A model generated the notes under the pieces. It did not search any database. It was not told where the DNA came from and saw only the letters and a list, made by a program, of their open reading frames with translations. A stretch of DNA of 64,000 bases from Streptomyces africanus (GTDB lineage: Bacteria; Actinomycetota; Actinomycetes; Streptomycetales; Streptomycetaceae), in assembly GCF_002150735.1 (NCBI RefSeq), contig NZ_MUKA01000001.1, positions 49,838-113,837 of the forward strand, given 5' to 3'. The translations under genes and the position numbers were made by a program. Positions 50,840 to 59,381 of this stretch are shown here, one piece after another (position 1 is the first letter of the stretch; each line of letters begins with the position of its first letter).

Positions 50840-51515
50840 GCGCACCCCGGCCCGGCTCCACGGTCGTCGTGACCCGCGTGAGGGTGGGTTTCCGGGGCAC
50901 CGAACCGAACCCGAAGCGCACGGGCGGTGCGACCGGCGCCATGACACCGAGGTCGACTCCCTCGAAGACCGCGGACACCGCGCCGACCGGCCGCATGTCC
51001 CGGACGCCGTACCACTCGCGGCGTCGCGCGCCGCTACGGCCGCGGGTTCGCACGTGGGCCGGCAGCAGGTGGGCGGGCCCGTTCGTCAGGGCGGCCCATG
51101 CCGGGCGGGCGGCGAGTACGCCGGGTACGGCCCGCAGGAGGACGCCCGCCGGCCGTCGCGGGCCCACAGTGAAGCGCAGTTCGAGCGGTCCCGCGGCGAC
51201 CGTCCAGGTGTCGTCCGCGACGCTCACGTCGACCGGCACGACACGCACCGTGTCGAAGCTGTAGGTGCCACTGACGAAGTCCGCCGTCCGGTGCGAGGGG
51301 GCGAGCAGCAGCCGTTCCCCGTCCGCCCGCTCGATCATCACGTCGCTGAACGGCCCGAACGGCGAGCGCTGCCAGTGCCCCACCACGACGCGCGTCCCGG
51401 AAGAGGTGCCCACGCCCGCGATCCAGCCGTCGAAGCGCAGCCGCGAGCGCCTTCCGCGGATGCCGCGCGTGCGGCGCACGATGCTACTCCCCGGACCGGC
51501 CCGGCGTCGGGACAC
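50823..51515 (-). CDS. Conserved actinobacterial hypothetical protein
   Basis: A 230-residue protein of unknown function that I recognise as a recurrent Streptomyces family: RLRFDGWIAGVGTSSGTRVV, VGHWQRSPFGPFSDVMIERA, LLAPSHRTADFVSGTYSFDT, REWYGVRDMRPVGAVSAVFE. No signal peptide or catalytic motif is evident. Its 5' end overlaps the DUF2071 gene, and its end overlaps the SRPBCC pseudogene. The start could be internal (the first 30 residues are basic). Neighbours suggest nothing decisive. Confidence 0.65.
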   Translation of the reverse strand: MSRRRAGPGSSIVRRTRGIRGRRSRLRFDGWIAGVGTSSGTRVVVGHWQRSPFGPFSDVMIERADGERLLLAPSHRTADFVSGTYSFDTVRVVPVDVSVADDTWTVAAGPLELRFTVGPRRPAGVLLRAVPGVLAARPAWAALTNGPAHLLPAHVRTRGRSGARRREWYGVRDMRPVGAVSAVFEGVDLGVMAPVAPPVRFGFGSVPRKPTLTRVTTTVEPGRGAPSASR

Positions 51516-52263
51516 GCGGCCTCGACACCCCCAGCCGCACGTGCCGTACCCCTTCCGAGAAGTGCACCACGGGCTCGGCGGTGGGCGCGGGCAGGCCTGC
51601 CGCGGTGGTCAGCGTCTCCTCGAGCACGTCGACGGCGGCGTCCGCCAGCGGCCAGGGCTCATGTTCCACCGGCGTCTCCCAGAGCATGCCGAACCGACGG
51701 GTGTACGCCCGCCAGCGCGAGGTCAGCCACACGTCCCGCTCGGTGGGCGTGATCGGGGTGCCGGGCCGGACCACCAGGCGGTAGGCGGCCTCGCCGGTCC
51801 GCCTGGACCCGGCGTACGACACGGTGTCCCCGTCCAGGGAAACGCTCAGCACGCCCGGGTGGTACGGCGCGCCGACGGCCCGGGCCGCCAGCATCAGCGG
51901 GCAGGCCACCTCGATGGACAGGAACCACAGCCCGTCCGTCCCGTCCCGGCGCTGAACGAAGGTCCGCAGGTTGGTCTCCGCGAACGTCGGGAGCCCGGGC
52001 ACCACAGCGGGCACCGGGGAAGGGCGCACATCCGCCATCACGAAGGGAGTGAGCCCCACCCAGGCCGCCCCCTCGTACTCGTCCACCACCAGGCCCCCGG
52101 GCAGCAGCGCCTGGACCGCGTCCGGCGGGAAGGCCCAGTGGACGAACGTCTGCCTCACCCAGCCGGCCCGAAGCGCGGGAACGCGCACCCGCTGCTCCGC
52201 TCCATACGCGACCACGCATCGCGAGTCCCCCCGGCGTGAGCGGCGGAAACGCCCGGTGCCCAT
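51484..52263 (-). CDS. DUF2071 family protein
   Basis: A 259-residue DUF2071 (YqjF-like) protein. Visible segments: GWVRQTFVHWAFPPDAVQAL, LPGGLVVDEYEGAAWVGLTP, LPTFAETNLRTFVQRRDGTD, WFLSIEVACPLMLAARAVGA. It is possibly a lipid- or ligand-binding fold related to acetoacetate decarboxylase-like proteins. The first ~20 residues are basic and an internal start is possible. Together with the following overlapping hypothetical gene it forms a two-gene minus-strand unit; function unknown. Confidence 0.75.
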   Translation of the reverse strand: MGTGRFRRSRRGDSRCVVAYGAEQRVRVPALRAGWVRQTFVHWAFPPDAVQALLPGGLVVDEYEGAAWVGLTPFVMADVRPSPVPAVVPGLPTFAETNLRTFVQRRDGTDGLWFLSIEVACPLMLAARAVGAPYHPGVLSVSLDGDTVSYAGSRRTGEAAYRLVVRPGTPITPTERDVWLTSRWRAYTRRFGMLWETPVEHEPWPLADAAVDVLEETLTTAAGLPAPTAEPVVHFSEGVRHVRLGVSRPRVPTPGRSGE

Positions 52264-52284
52264 GGCGCACCCGGTCTGACGTTG

Positions 52285-52665
52285 TCAGTCGATGGAGGAC
52301 ATGAAATCCAGCATCCTGCGGTTGGTTTCCTCCGCGTGGTCGATCTGCGGCCCGTGGTCCGTGTCGGAGATGATCTCGGCCCGGGCGCCGGGGATCAGGC
52401 GGGGTACGCGCTCCGCCTGCCGCCGCGGGTGCACGAGGAGGCTTCGCTTGCCGAGCACCAGGTAGAGCGGGGATCGGATGGTGGACAGCTCCTCATCGGA
52501 CAAGGGGAGCGGCGCCGGGCGGCGTATGCGGTAGGCGCGAACGGCCGTTCTGATCATCGAGCGCAGCTCCGGCATGACGAGGACCGGCTGCTCCAGCCAG
52601 GCCGCCAGCCGCGGGCGGAACGCCTTGGGCGCGAAGGTCGCGAAGAAGCCGGCGAAGAGCCTCCG
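52285..52665 (-). pseudogene. Alpha/beta hydrolase C-terminal fragment
   Basis: The minus strand reads FAPKAFRPRLAAWLEQPVLV, MPELRSMIRTAVRAYRIRRP, SPLYLVLGKRSLLVHPRRQA, DTDHGPQIDHAEETNRRMLD: the cap and C-terminal third of an alpha/beta hydrolase with an Asp-type and a His (DTDHGPQID) residue. The nucleophile half is gone. Upstream, at about 52665, the sequence switches to the antisense of a TetR fragment, so the gene was cut by a deletion or rearrangement. Confidence 0.6.
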
Positions 52666-52846
52666 GCAGGCGCAGGAGGCAGCTCTCCTCCAACCCGGTG
52701 TGGACGCACGGTTGGAGGCGGCCGGCTTGCTCGCCCTGTCCGCGGGACTCGGCACCGGCATCCTCGTCGGCCAGCGCAGCCCGGAGTCCGCGACCGCGGT
52801 CCTGGAGCACCATCTGAACCGAGTCTTCCGCGCCGGTGACGCGTGA
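52665..52846 (+). pseudogene. TetR-family C-terminal fragment
   Basis: The plus strand reads LQPGVDARLEAAGLLALSAG, LGTGILVGQRSPESATAVLE, HHLNRVFRAGDA and a stop at 52846. This is the C-terminal domain end of a TetR regulator. Its HTH is missing. It abuts the hydrolase fragment head-to-head, as if the intervening sequence containing both 5' ends were deleted. Confidence 0.6.
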
Positions 52847-53009
52847 CCTCGCCCTCGCGGCGATGGGGCTCAGCCGGGGCGAGGGGACAGGTGATTCCGC
52901 GAACCCACCGCGTGCCGGTGCGTCGTAACGGGACAGCGCGTGATTTCCGCGAGACGCTGCCGCTGGCACCCGCCTCTCGCCCCTGACCGCTCTCCCCCCG
53001 GAGTCCGCC

Positions 53010-53747
53010 ATGGCAGCCCCGCCGACCCCGTCCACTGAGGACGGATACCGCTTCGACGACCTGCGTGCTCTCTTCATCAACTGCACGCTCAAGCCGTCGC
53101 CCCAGCTCAGTCACACCCAGGGACTCATCGACAGGAGCCGGGCGATCATGGACGCGCACGGGGTGAGCACGGAGCTCGTCCGCGCGGTCGACCACGACAT
53201 CGCGCCGGGCGTCTACCCCGACATGACCGAACACGGCTTCGCCACCGACGCCTGGCCGGCGCTGTACGAGCAGGTGATGGCCGCGGACATCCTGGTTCTG
53301 TCCGGACCCATCTGGCTGGGCGACAACAGCTCCGTCACCAAGCAGGTCATCGAGCGCCTGTACAGCTGCTCCAGCCTGCTCAACTCCCAGGGACAGTACG
53401 CCTACTACGGACGTGTCGGAGGGTGTCTGATCACCGGCAACGAGGACGGCGTCAAGCACTGCGCCATGAACGTCCTCTACAGCCTTCAGCACCTCGGCTA
53501 CACCGTCCCGCCGCAGGCGGACGCGGGCTGGATCGGTGCCGCGGGGCCCGGCCCCTCGTACCTGGACCCCGGCTCGGGCGGCCCGGAGAACGACTTCACC
53601 AACCGCAACACCGCCTTCATGACCTGGAACCTGATGCACCTGGCGGCCCTGCTCAAACGCGCCGGTGGGATTCCGGCCCACGGCAACCAGCGCACGGAGT
53701 GGGACGCGGGCTGCCGACCGGGGGCGGACAACCCCGAGCACCGCTGA
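53010..53747 (+). CDS. Flavodoxin/NADPH-dependent FMN reductase-family protein
   Basis: A 245-residue flavodoxin-like-fold protein. FDDLRALFINCTLKPSPQLS and HTQGLIDRSRAIMDAHGVST fit the P-loop-like FMN phosphate region; ADILVLSGPIWLGDNSSVTK and GGCLITGNEDGVKHCAMNVL the isoalloxazine loops. It probably reduces quinones or FMN with NAD(P)H in the cytoplasm. ATG 53010 has CGGAG upstream. It stands alone between two decayed stretches and has no visible operon partner. Confidence 0.8.
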   Translation: MAAPPTPSTEDGYRFDDLRALFINCTLKPSPQLSHTQGLIDRSRAIMDAHGVSTELVRAVDHDIAPGVYPDMTEHGFATDAWPALYEQVMAADILVLSGPIWLGDNSSVTKQVIERLYSCSSLLNSQGQYAYYGRVGGCLITGNEDGVKHCAMNVLYSLQHLGYTVPPQADAGWIGAAGPGPSYLDPGSGGPENDFTNRNTAFMTWNLMHLAALLKRAGGIPAHGNQRTEWDAGCRPGADNPEHR

Positions 53748-53778
53748 GCGCGGCGATCGGTGACGCCGCAGGAGAGGG

Positions 53779-53931
53779 TCAGATGCCGAGCATGGTGTTG
53801 AGCTCGTCCAGGGACTTCACCGGCACATAGTCGTAGCCGTGGGTCACGGGGTCGCAGCCGCGGTCCAGCAGGATGAGGTTGCGGAAGCCCATGTCCTGCA
53901 TCGGCATCAGGTCGTTGTGTGGCACGGGGGA
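53779..53931 (-). pseudogene. Unrecognised C-terminal gene fragment
   Basis: The minus strand reads DMGFRNLILLDRGCDPVTHG, YDYVPVKSLDELNTMLGI and stops at 53779. It looks like the end of a HAD-like or isochorismatase-like protein, but the family is not secure. It lies directly after the isopropylmalate-dehydrogenase remnant with no start of its own. Confidence 0.3.
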
Positions 53932-53935
53932 TGGC

Positions 53936-54468
53936 TCAGAGGAGCTCGATCCGCTTGTCGGTGAACTCGGCGGTGGTCGCCGTTCCGCCCAGGTCACGGG
54001 TGCGGACATCGGTCTTGGCCAGGACCGAGGCGATCGCGTCCGTGATGTCCCTGGCCGCGGCGGGATGGCCGAGGTGGTCGAGCATCATCGCCGCGGACCA
54101 GATCGCGCCAAGCCGGTTGGCGAGGCCCCGACCCACGATGTCGGGCGCGGAGCCGTGCACCGGCTCGAACATCGAGGGGAAATCCCGCTCCGGGTTGAGG
54201 CTGGGCCGCCGGGGCGATGCCGATGGATCCGGCGACCGTGGCCGCGAGGTCGCTGAGGATGTCGCCGAAGAGGTTGGAGGCGACGACGACGTCGAAGTGG
54301 GCGGGGTCGAGGACGAACTTGGCGGCGAGCGCGTCGATGTGCTCCTGGTCCCAGGCAGGCTGAAGCCGTGGCGGCGGCCGAGGACATCGAGCACCTGCTG
54401 TGCCGGGGCAGCACCTCGGCACCGATGCCGTCGCGGGGGATCAGGGCAATGCGGTGGTTCGTCGTCAT
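53936..54468 (-). pseudogene. Isopropylmalate/tartrate dehydrogenase-family remnant
   Basis: On the minus strand the piece starts [20 protein letters not shown] and, after a deletion of the central part, resumes with [40 protein letters not shown], then in another frame [40 protein letters not shown]. The family's substrate-binding Arg block is deleted, and at least two frameshifts occur. An intact enzyme would be an NAD-dependent beta-decarboxylating dehydrogenase. A LysR scrap lies immediately upstream. Confidence 0.6.
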
Positions 54469-54599
54469 GCGCTGATTGCAGCAAGGCGGCCCGTGGGGCG
54501 TCCACGATGCAAAGCGGATCTCCCATATAAGGGGTGCCTATCAGCCGTCGGCGGCGGCCGAGGTCGCGCTCCTGACGAACGCGGCGGCCGCGGGCGACA

Positions 54600-55004
54600 G
54601 GCTGCCGGGAGCTCGCGGGACAGCGGCTGATCGTCGGGCAGCGGGGTACCGGGATGCGCGCCTACGTCGACGCGGTGCGGGAGCAGGGCATCGAGCTCAC
54701 CGTCGCGGCCGAGACCGAGCACCGCGTGTCGCTCATGCCGCCGGTACTGGCCGGGGTCGGGCTCGCGGTCGGCTCGGAGTCGTTCCATCGCATCGGCGCG
54801 GGCGAGTGTCGCGGCGGTGCGTGAGCTGCGTGTGGGGCGCCTGGATGTGGCGTCGATGCCGTCGCAGGCGGTGGAGCCGCTGACGACCTTGGTGAGTGCC
54901 TTCAGCTACCGGTATCCCGGCGTCAGATCACGCTCCAGCGCCCGCACGGCCTGCGACAGCGATCGACAATCGCAAGGAAGTGCTCCAGCTGCCGAATGTC
55001 CATA
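54600..55004. pseudogene. LysR-family regulator, scrambled with an inversion
   Basis: Three LysR pieces occur out of order. Plus strand about 54600-54770 encodes the effector domain ([40 protein letters not shown]). Plus strand about 54815-54925 encodes the linker/start of the effector domain (VRELRVGRLDVASMPSQAVE, PLTTLVSAFSYRYPGV). Minus strand about 55004-54920 encodes the N-terminus (MDIRQLEHFLAIVDR, then SLSQAVRALERDL with an internal deletion). The N-terminal part is therefore inverted relative to the rest. Confidence 0.55.
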
Positions 55005-55118
55005 CGCGCCCTCTGCCCCTGAAGAATACCTTTCCGAGGGGTATCGCGGCCGTCCCGTATGGGGGTCCAATGGGAGGGAGTCAGGCTCTCCGCGCAGCGC
55101 CGGCAGAAGAGGCACGCA

Positions 55119-55550
55119 ATGGATCCATGGCTGATCTGGTTGATCATCGCCGCCGTGCTGGCCGCGGCGGAGATCTTCACTCTTACGGCTGCACTCGGAA
55201 TGCTGAGTGCGGCCGCTTTGGTCACGGCGGGGTCCGCCGCGGTCGGGCTGCCGGTGCCGTTTCAATTCCTGGTGTTCACCGTCGTCGCGACCGTCACCGT
55301 GCTGTTCGTACGCCCCATCGCGCTGCGCCACGTCTTCCAGCCCCAAACGGAACGCTTCGGCGTCGACGCACTGGTCGGCAGGGCTGCCTATGTCGTCTCG
55401 GAGGTGACGGGCCTGGGTGGCAGGGTCCGCATCGACGGCGAGGAGTGGACGGCCCGCGCCTACGACGAGACGCTGGTGATTCCTGCCGGAAAGACCGTCG
55501 ACGTCATGGAGATCAGCGGCGCGACAGCGATCGTCTACCCCCGGGACTGA
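55119..55550 (+). CDS. NfeD-family membrane protein
   Basis: A 143-residue NfeD (short type): two to three hydrophobic segments in MDPWLIWLIIAAVLAAAEIF, TLTAALGMLSAAALVTAGSA, FQFLVFTVVATVTVLFVRPI, then a C-terminal OB-fold (RFGVDALVGRAAYVVSEVTG, VRIDGEEWTARAYDETLVIP). ATG 55119 is preceded by AGAGG. It partners with the SPFH/stomatin gene immediately downstream (4 bp gap), the classic pair for membrane microdomain quality control. Confidence 0.88.
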   Translation: MDPWLIWLIIAAVLAAAEIFTLTAALGMLSAAALVTAGSAAVGLPVPFQFLVFTVVATVTVLFVRPIALRHVFQPQTERFGVDALVGRAAYVVSEVTGLGGRVRIDGEEWTARAYDETLVIPAGKTVDVMEISGATAIVYPRD

Positions 55551-55554
55551 AACC

Positions 55555-56598
55555 ATGGAAACCTCGGCGTTCTTGATTGCCGGCCTGATCGTCGCGCTGA
55601 TCGCGGTTTTCACCGTGGTGCGTGCGGTCCGTATCGTTCCTCAGGCACGCGCTCGTAATGTCGAGCGGCTCGGCCGTTACCACCGGACCCTGAGTCCCGG
55701 CCTCAGCCTCGTGATCCCTTACATCGACCGAGTTCATCCGGTGATCGACCTACGGGAACAGGTCGTCTCGTTCAAACCGCAGCCGGTCATCACCGAGGAC
55801 AATCTGGTCGTCGAGATCGACACCGTTCTGTATTTCCAGGTCACGGATCCGCGAGCCGCTTTCTACGAGATCGCGAATTTCCTTCAGGCGGTCGAGCAGC
55901 TCACCGTCACCACCTTGCGCAACGTCGTGGGCTCCATGGACCTGGAAAAGACCCTCACCTCACGCGACACCATCAACAGCCAGCTCCGCGGCGTGCTGGA
56001 CGAGGCCACCGGCAAGTGGGGACTGAGGGTCAACCGGGTGGAGATCAAGGCCATCGACCCCCCGCAGTCCATCAAGGACGCGATGCAGAAGCAGATGCGA
56101 GCCGAGCGGGACAAACGAGCCGCGATCCTCGGAGCCGAAGGACAGCGCCAGTCGCAGATTCTCACCGCCGAAGGCGACAAGCAGGCCGCCGTCCTGCGCG
56201 CGGAGGGAAACCGCACGGCCGCGATCCTCCAGGCCGAGGGCCAGTCCCGGGCCATCGACGAGGTGTTCCAGGCCGTGCACCGCAACGACCCCGACCCCAA
56301 GCTGCTCGCCTGGCAGTACCTGCAGACGCTGCCCCAGCTCGCGCAGGGCCCGGGCAACAATTTCTGGGTGATCCCCAGCGAGATCACCGCCGCACTCCAG
56401 GGCATGTCCCGCGCCTTCACCGAGGTGCTGCCCCCGTCGCCGGCCACCGTCGAGAAACCCTCGGACGACGACATGGCCGCCCAGACCGCCGACGACACGG
56501 CACAGGCAGCGCAAGCCGCTGCCGCCGCCCTCGCCGACGCCGCCAAGGCCGAGGGCGTCACCACCCCCGACGCCTTCCCGTCTCACCCGCCTCGCTGA
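55555..56598 (+). CDS. SPFH/band 7 (stomatin/QmcA-like) protein
   Basis: A 347-residue membrane scaffold protein. It has an N-terminal hydrophobic anchor (FLIAGLIVALIAVFTVVRAV), an SPFH domain (QARARNVERLGRYHRTLSPG, LREQVVSFKPQPVITEDNLV, FYEIANFLQAVEQLTVTTLR), then a coiled-coil rich in Ala/Glu (RDKRAAILGAEGQRQSQILT, AEGDKQAAVLRAEGNRTAAI) and a QA-rich tail. With NfeD it likely organises a protease/chaperone assembly at the membrane. Confidence 0.9.
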   Translation: METSAFLIAGLIVALIAVFTVVRAVRIVPQARARNVERLGRYHRTLSPGLSLVIPYIDRVHPVIDLREQVVSFKPQPVITEDNLVVEIDTVLYFQVTDPRAAFYEIANFLQAVEQLTVTTLRNVVGSMDLEKTLTSRDTINSQLRGVLDEATGKWGLRVNRVEIKAIDPPQSIKDAMQKQMRAERDKRAAILGAEGQRQSQILTAEGDKQAAVLRAEGNRTAAILQAEGQSRAIDEVFQAVHRNDPDPKLLAWQYLQTLPQLAQGPGNNFWVIPSEITAALQGMSRAFTEVLPPSPATVEKPSDDDMAAQTADDTAQAAQAAAAALADAAKAEGVTTPDAFPSHPPR

Positions 56599-56625
56599 CG
56601 GCCGGCGGCGTCTTCGCCGGCCGTC
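56597..56625. terminator. Bidirectional stem-loop
   Basis: GACGGCCGGCG and CGCCGGCCGTC form a perfect 11-bp stem with a 7-nt loop, between the ends of the SPFH gene (plus) and the zinc-finger gene (minus). Confidence 0.8.
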
Positions 56626-56676
56626 CTCGACCACGCCTCTGCCGGGCAGCGGCGTCGGCGAGGTTCTGTGCGCCGG

Positions 56677-57051
56677 TCAGGGGATCGCCTCCTTCACCTG
56701 CTGGCAGCGTGCGCAGTAGCGGGCCTGCGGCACGATCATCAGCCGTTGCCGGTCGACGGGGCGCCGGCACAGGTGGCAGGTGCCGTAGGAGCCCTCCCGC
56801 ATGCGGGCGAGGGCCGCCTCGACGTCGGCGAGGACCATACGGGCGGACGCCGCGAGCTTGACGCGGACCTCCACCTGCGCGGCGGCCTGCCGCCCGCGCC
56901 GGTCCTCGGCTCGGGAGGTGGCCGGTCCGGCGAGCTGACGCAGTTGCTCTTGGCGGAACAGACGCTGCTCGTGCAGGTTCTCGCGCAGCGCCGCGAGGTC
57001 GGCGGCCGACAGATGGGCCGTGCTCTCGCCGATGGTCTGGTGGGTCACCAC
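56677..57051 (-). CDS. DksA/TraR-type zinc-finger protein
   Basis: A 124-residue protein: a helical N-terminus and coiled region (LRENLHEQRLFRQEQLRQLA) and a C-terminal DksA/TraR zinc finger (TCHLCRRPVDRQRLMIVPQA, RYCARCQQ; C-x2-C-x17-C-x2-C). Two consecutive GTG codons precede THQTIG; I use the first (57051, with AGGGG upstream). It may bind RNA polymerase's secondary channel like DksA, but the usual Asp-Asp tip is not obvious here. It is second in a tandem pair of zinc-finger genes. Confidence 0.75.
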   Translation of the reverse strand: MVTHQTIGESTAHLSAADLAALRENLHEQRLFRQEQLRQLAGPATSRAEDRRGRQAAAQVEVRVKLAASARMVLADVEAALARMREGSYGTCHLCRRPVDRQRLMIVPQARYCARCQQVKEAIP

Positions 57052-57110
57052 GTCACCCCTTTTGAGGCAGGGCGTAGGAGGTCGGTACGGGCGTCGGGCA
57101 GTCGGGTCGG

Positions 57111-57425
57111 TCAGGCGGCGCGGCGCCGGCAGGCGACGCAGTAGCGGGTGTAGGGGAGGATCTCCAGGCGTTCCGGGGGGACGGGTTTGGCGCAGCCCAG
57201 GCACGTTCCGTACGTCCCGTCCTCGATGCGGGCGAAAGCTTCCTCGATCTCTTTGAGGACCCGCTCCATCGCGGTCTTCTGGACGGCCAGCAGGTGCTCG
57301 TCGTCCGCGCTGGTCCCGGCCTCGTCGAGGGCCTGCAACTGCGCCAGCCGTGAGGTGCGGGCGTGTTCCAGGCGTTGACGGGCGTCGTGAAGGTGGGGCT
57401 CGGCCCGGGTGACATCGAGCGACAT
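57111..57425 (-). CDS. DksA/TraR-type zinc-finger protein
   Basis: A 104-residue protein with a helical body (MSLDVTRAEPHLHDARQRLE, TAMERVLKEIEEAFARIEDG) and a C-terminal zinc finger (YGTCLGCAKPVPPERLEILP, YTRYCVACRRRAA). ATG 57425 with GGGAC upstream. It shares the finger with the downstream gene but the coiled region differs. It lies 59 bp from that gene on the same strand, forming a likely two-gene unit. Divergent from the kinase/response-regulator pair. Confidence 0.8.
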   Translation of the reverse strand: MSLDVTRAEPHLHDARQRLEHARTSRLAQLQALDEAGTSADDEHLLAVQKTAMERVLKEIEEAFARIEDGTYGTCLGCAKPVPPERLEILPYTRYCVACRRRAA

Positions 57426-57696
57426 GGTCGGTCCCTTTCTCGGCGGCACAGGCGGCATACCTGGGCGGTTTCGGGTGTCTTCCACCCTGGCCGGGCCGGT
57501 GACGGATACCTATCGGGCGCGGGACCCATTTGTGCCGGGGCGGGGGATCCACGCGGCCGCGTCGTGGGTGGTGCACCACCGGGGAAATGGGGGCCGGACC
57601 CCATCGACGGGGCGCTCGGGACCGGGCAGGCTCTATACAGGGGCTTCCGGGGTTTCCAGGGTTCCCAAGGGTTTTCCAGGGAGAGGCTGAGGGCGG

Positions 57697-58650
57697 TTGT
57701 CCTTGTTCTGGCGGATCTTCGCCCTCAACGCCGTGGTGCTGGGCATGGCCACGGCCCTGCTGCTGTGGGCCCCGGTGACCGTCTCCGTGCCCGTCCTGCT
57801 CACCGAGGCGATCATCCTCGTCGGGGGGCTGGTCGTCATGCTGGTCGCCAACGCCGCGCTGCTCAGGCTCGGCCTGGCCCCGCTGGGCCGGCTCACGAAG
57901 CTGATGACCACCGTGGACCTGCTGCGTCCCGGCCAGCGCCTGCCCGCTTCCGGCGGCGGCGAGATCACCGAGGTGATCCGTACGTTCAACGCCATGCTGG
58001 AGCGGCTGGAGCACGAAAGGGCCACCAGCAGTGCCCGGGCCCTGCTGGCCCAGGAGGCCGAACGGCGCCGCATCGCGCAGGAACTCCACGACGAGGTCGG
58101 CCAGAGCATGACCGCGATCCTGCTGGAGCTCAAGCGCGCCTCGGACGAGGCACCGCCGCCGCTGCGCGAGCAGTTGCACGAGGTGCAGGAGATCACCCGC
58201 GAGAGCCTGGACGAGGTGCGCCGCCTGGCCCGCAGGCTGCGGCCCGGAGTGCTGGACGACCTGGGCCTGGTCAGCGCGCTGATCTCGCTCACCGAGGACT
58301 TCGCCACCCACACCGGGTTGCAGGTCACCCGCCGTCTCGATGCCGACCTGCCCGCTCTGGAGCCCGAGACGGAACTGGTCCTGTACCGCGTCGCCCAGGA
58401 GTCGATGACCAACGTCGCCCGGCACGCGGACGCCACCCAGGTCACCCTCGCCCTGCGCCACGCCGACGACCGCGTGGTGCTGGCCGTCACCGACGACGGC
58501 TGCGGCGTCGAGGCCCCCCGGGAAGGCGCCGGCATCCGCGGCATGCGCGAGCGGGCGCTGCTCATCGGCGGCAGTCTCGAGATCACCCCGGCACCCGACA
58601 CCGGCACCCGGGTCCAGCTCACCGCGCCCGTATCCAGGAAGCAGCCCTGA
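57697..58650 (+). CDS. NarL-type sensor histidine kinase
   Basis: A 317-residue HisKA_3 kinase. Two membrane segments (FWRIFALNAVVLGMATALLL, VPVLLTEAIILVGGLVVMLV) with a very short loop, then a HAMP-like region, the dimerisation domain with phospho-His131 (ELHDEVGQSMTAILLELK), N-box ESMTNVARHADATQVTLALR and G-box VTDDGCGVEAPREGAGIRGM. The TTG at 57697 follows GAGAGGCTGAGGG; a different start would lack the first membrane segment. It transfers phosphate to the downstream response regulator. The signal is unknown: it has no large sensor domain, so may sense membrane state. Confidence 0.85.
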   Translation: MSLFWRIFALNAVVLGMATALLLWAPVTVSVPVLLTEAIILVGGLVVMLVANAALLRLGLAPLGRLTKLMTTVDLLRPGQRLPASGGGEITEVIRTFNAMLERLEHERATSSARALLAQEAERRRIAQELHDEVGQSMTAILLELKRASDEAPPPLREQLHEVQEITRESLDEVRRLARRLRPGVLDDLGLVSALISLTEDFATHTGLQVTRRLDADLPALEPETELVLYRVAQESMTNVARHADATQVTLALRHADDRVVLAVTDDGCGVEAPREGAGIRGMRERALLIGGSLEITPAPDTGTRVQLTAPVSRKQP

Positions 58651-58652
58651 CC

Positions 58653-59336
58653 ATGCCCGAAGCGACCACGACCGCCACGGCGGGAACGCGCACGATCCGC
58701 ATCCTGCTCGCCGACGACCATGCGCTGGTGCGCCGCGGCGTACGGCTCATCCTCGACCGGGAACCGGACCTCGAAGTGGTCGCCGAGGCCGGGAACGGCG
58801 CCGAGGCCATCGACATGGCCCGCACCCACGACGTCGACCTGGCCGTGCTGGACATCGCCATGCCGCGTCTGACCGGCCTCCAGGCCGCCCGTGAACTGGC
58901 CGCCCTCAAGCCGGGCCTGCGGATCATGATGCTCACGATGCACGACAACGAGCAGTACTTCTTCCAGGCCCTGAAGGCCGGCGCGAACGGGTACGTGCTG
59001 AAGTCCGTCGCCGACCGGGACCTGGTCGCCGCGTGCCGGGCCGCGATGCGGGACGAGCCCTTCCTGTATCCGGGCGCGGTCACCGCGCTGATCCGCAACT
59101 ACCTCGACCGGGCCCGCCACGGCGAGGAGACGCCCGACCAGATCCTCACGCCCCGTGAGGAAGAGGTCCTCAAGCTGGTGGCCGAGGGGCATTCGTCCAA
59201 GGAGATCGCCGACCTGCTGTTCATCAGCATCAAGACCGTCCAGCGGCACCGCGCCAACCTGCTCCAGAAACTCGGGCTGCGGGACCGCCTGGACCTCACG
59301 CGGTACGCCATCCGCGCCGGCCTGATCGAAGCCTGA
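58653..59336 (+). CDS. NarL/LuxR-family response regulator
   Basis: A 227-residue response regulator. Receiver with phosphoacceptor Asp67 (LAVLDIAMPR), Lys117 in ANGYVLKSV; C-terminal LuxR-type HTH (LTPREEEVLKLVAEGHSSKE, IADLLFISIKTVQRHRANLL). It begins 2 bp after the kinase stop, so it is translationally linked. Its targets are not proved, but the downstream repeat protein and secDF are candidates. Confidence 0.9.
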   Translation: MPEATTTATAGTRTIRILLADDHALVRRGVRLILDREPDLEVVAEAGNGAEAIDMARTHDVDLAVLDIAMPRLTGLQAARELAALKPGLRIMMLTMHDNEQYFFQALKAGANGYVLKSVADRDLVAACRAAMRDEPFLYPGAVTALIRNYLDRARHGEETPDQILTPREEEVLKLVAEGHSSKEIADLLFISIKTVQRHRANLLQKLGLRDRLDLTRYAIRAGLIEA

Positions 59337-59381
59337 GACGCCGGTTCGCACCGCGCACCACCAGGAAAGGGGGGACGGCGC

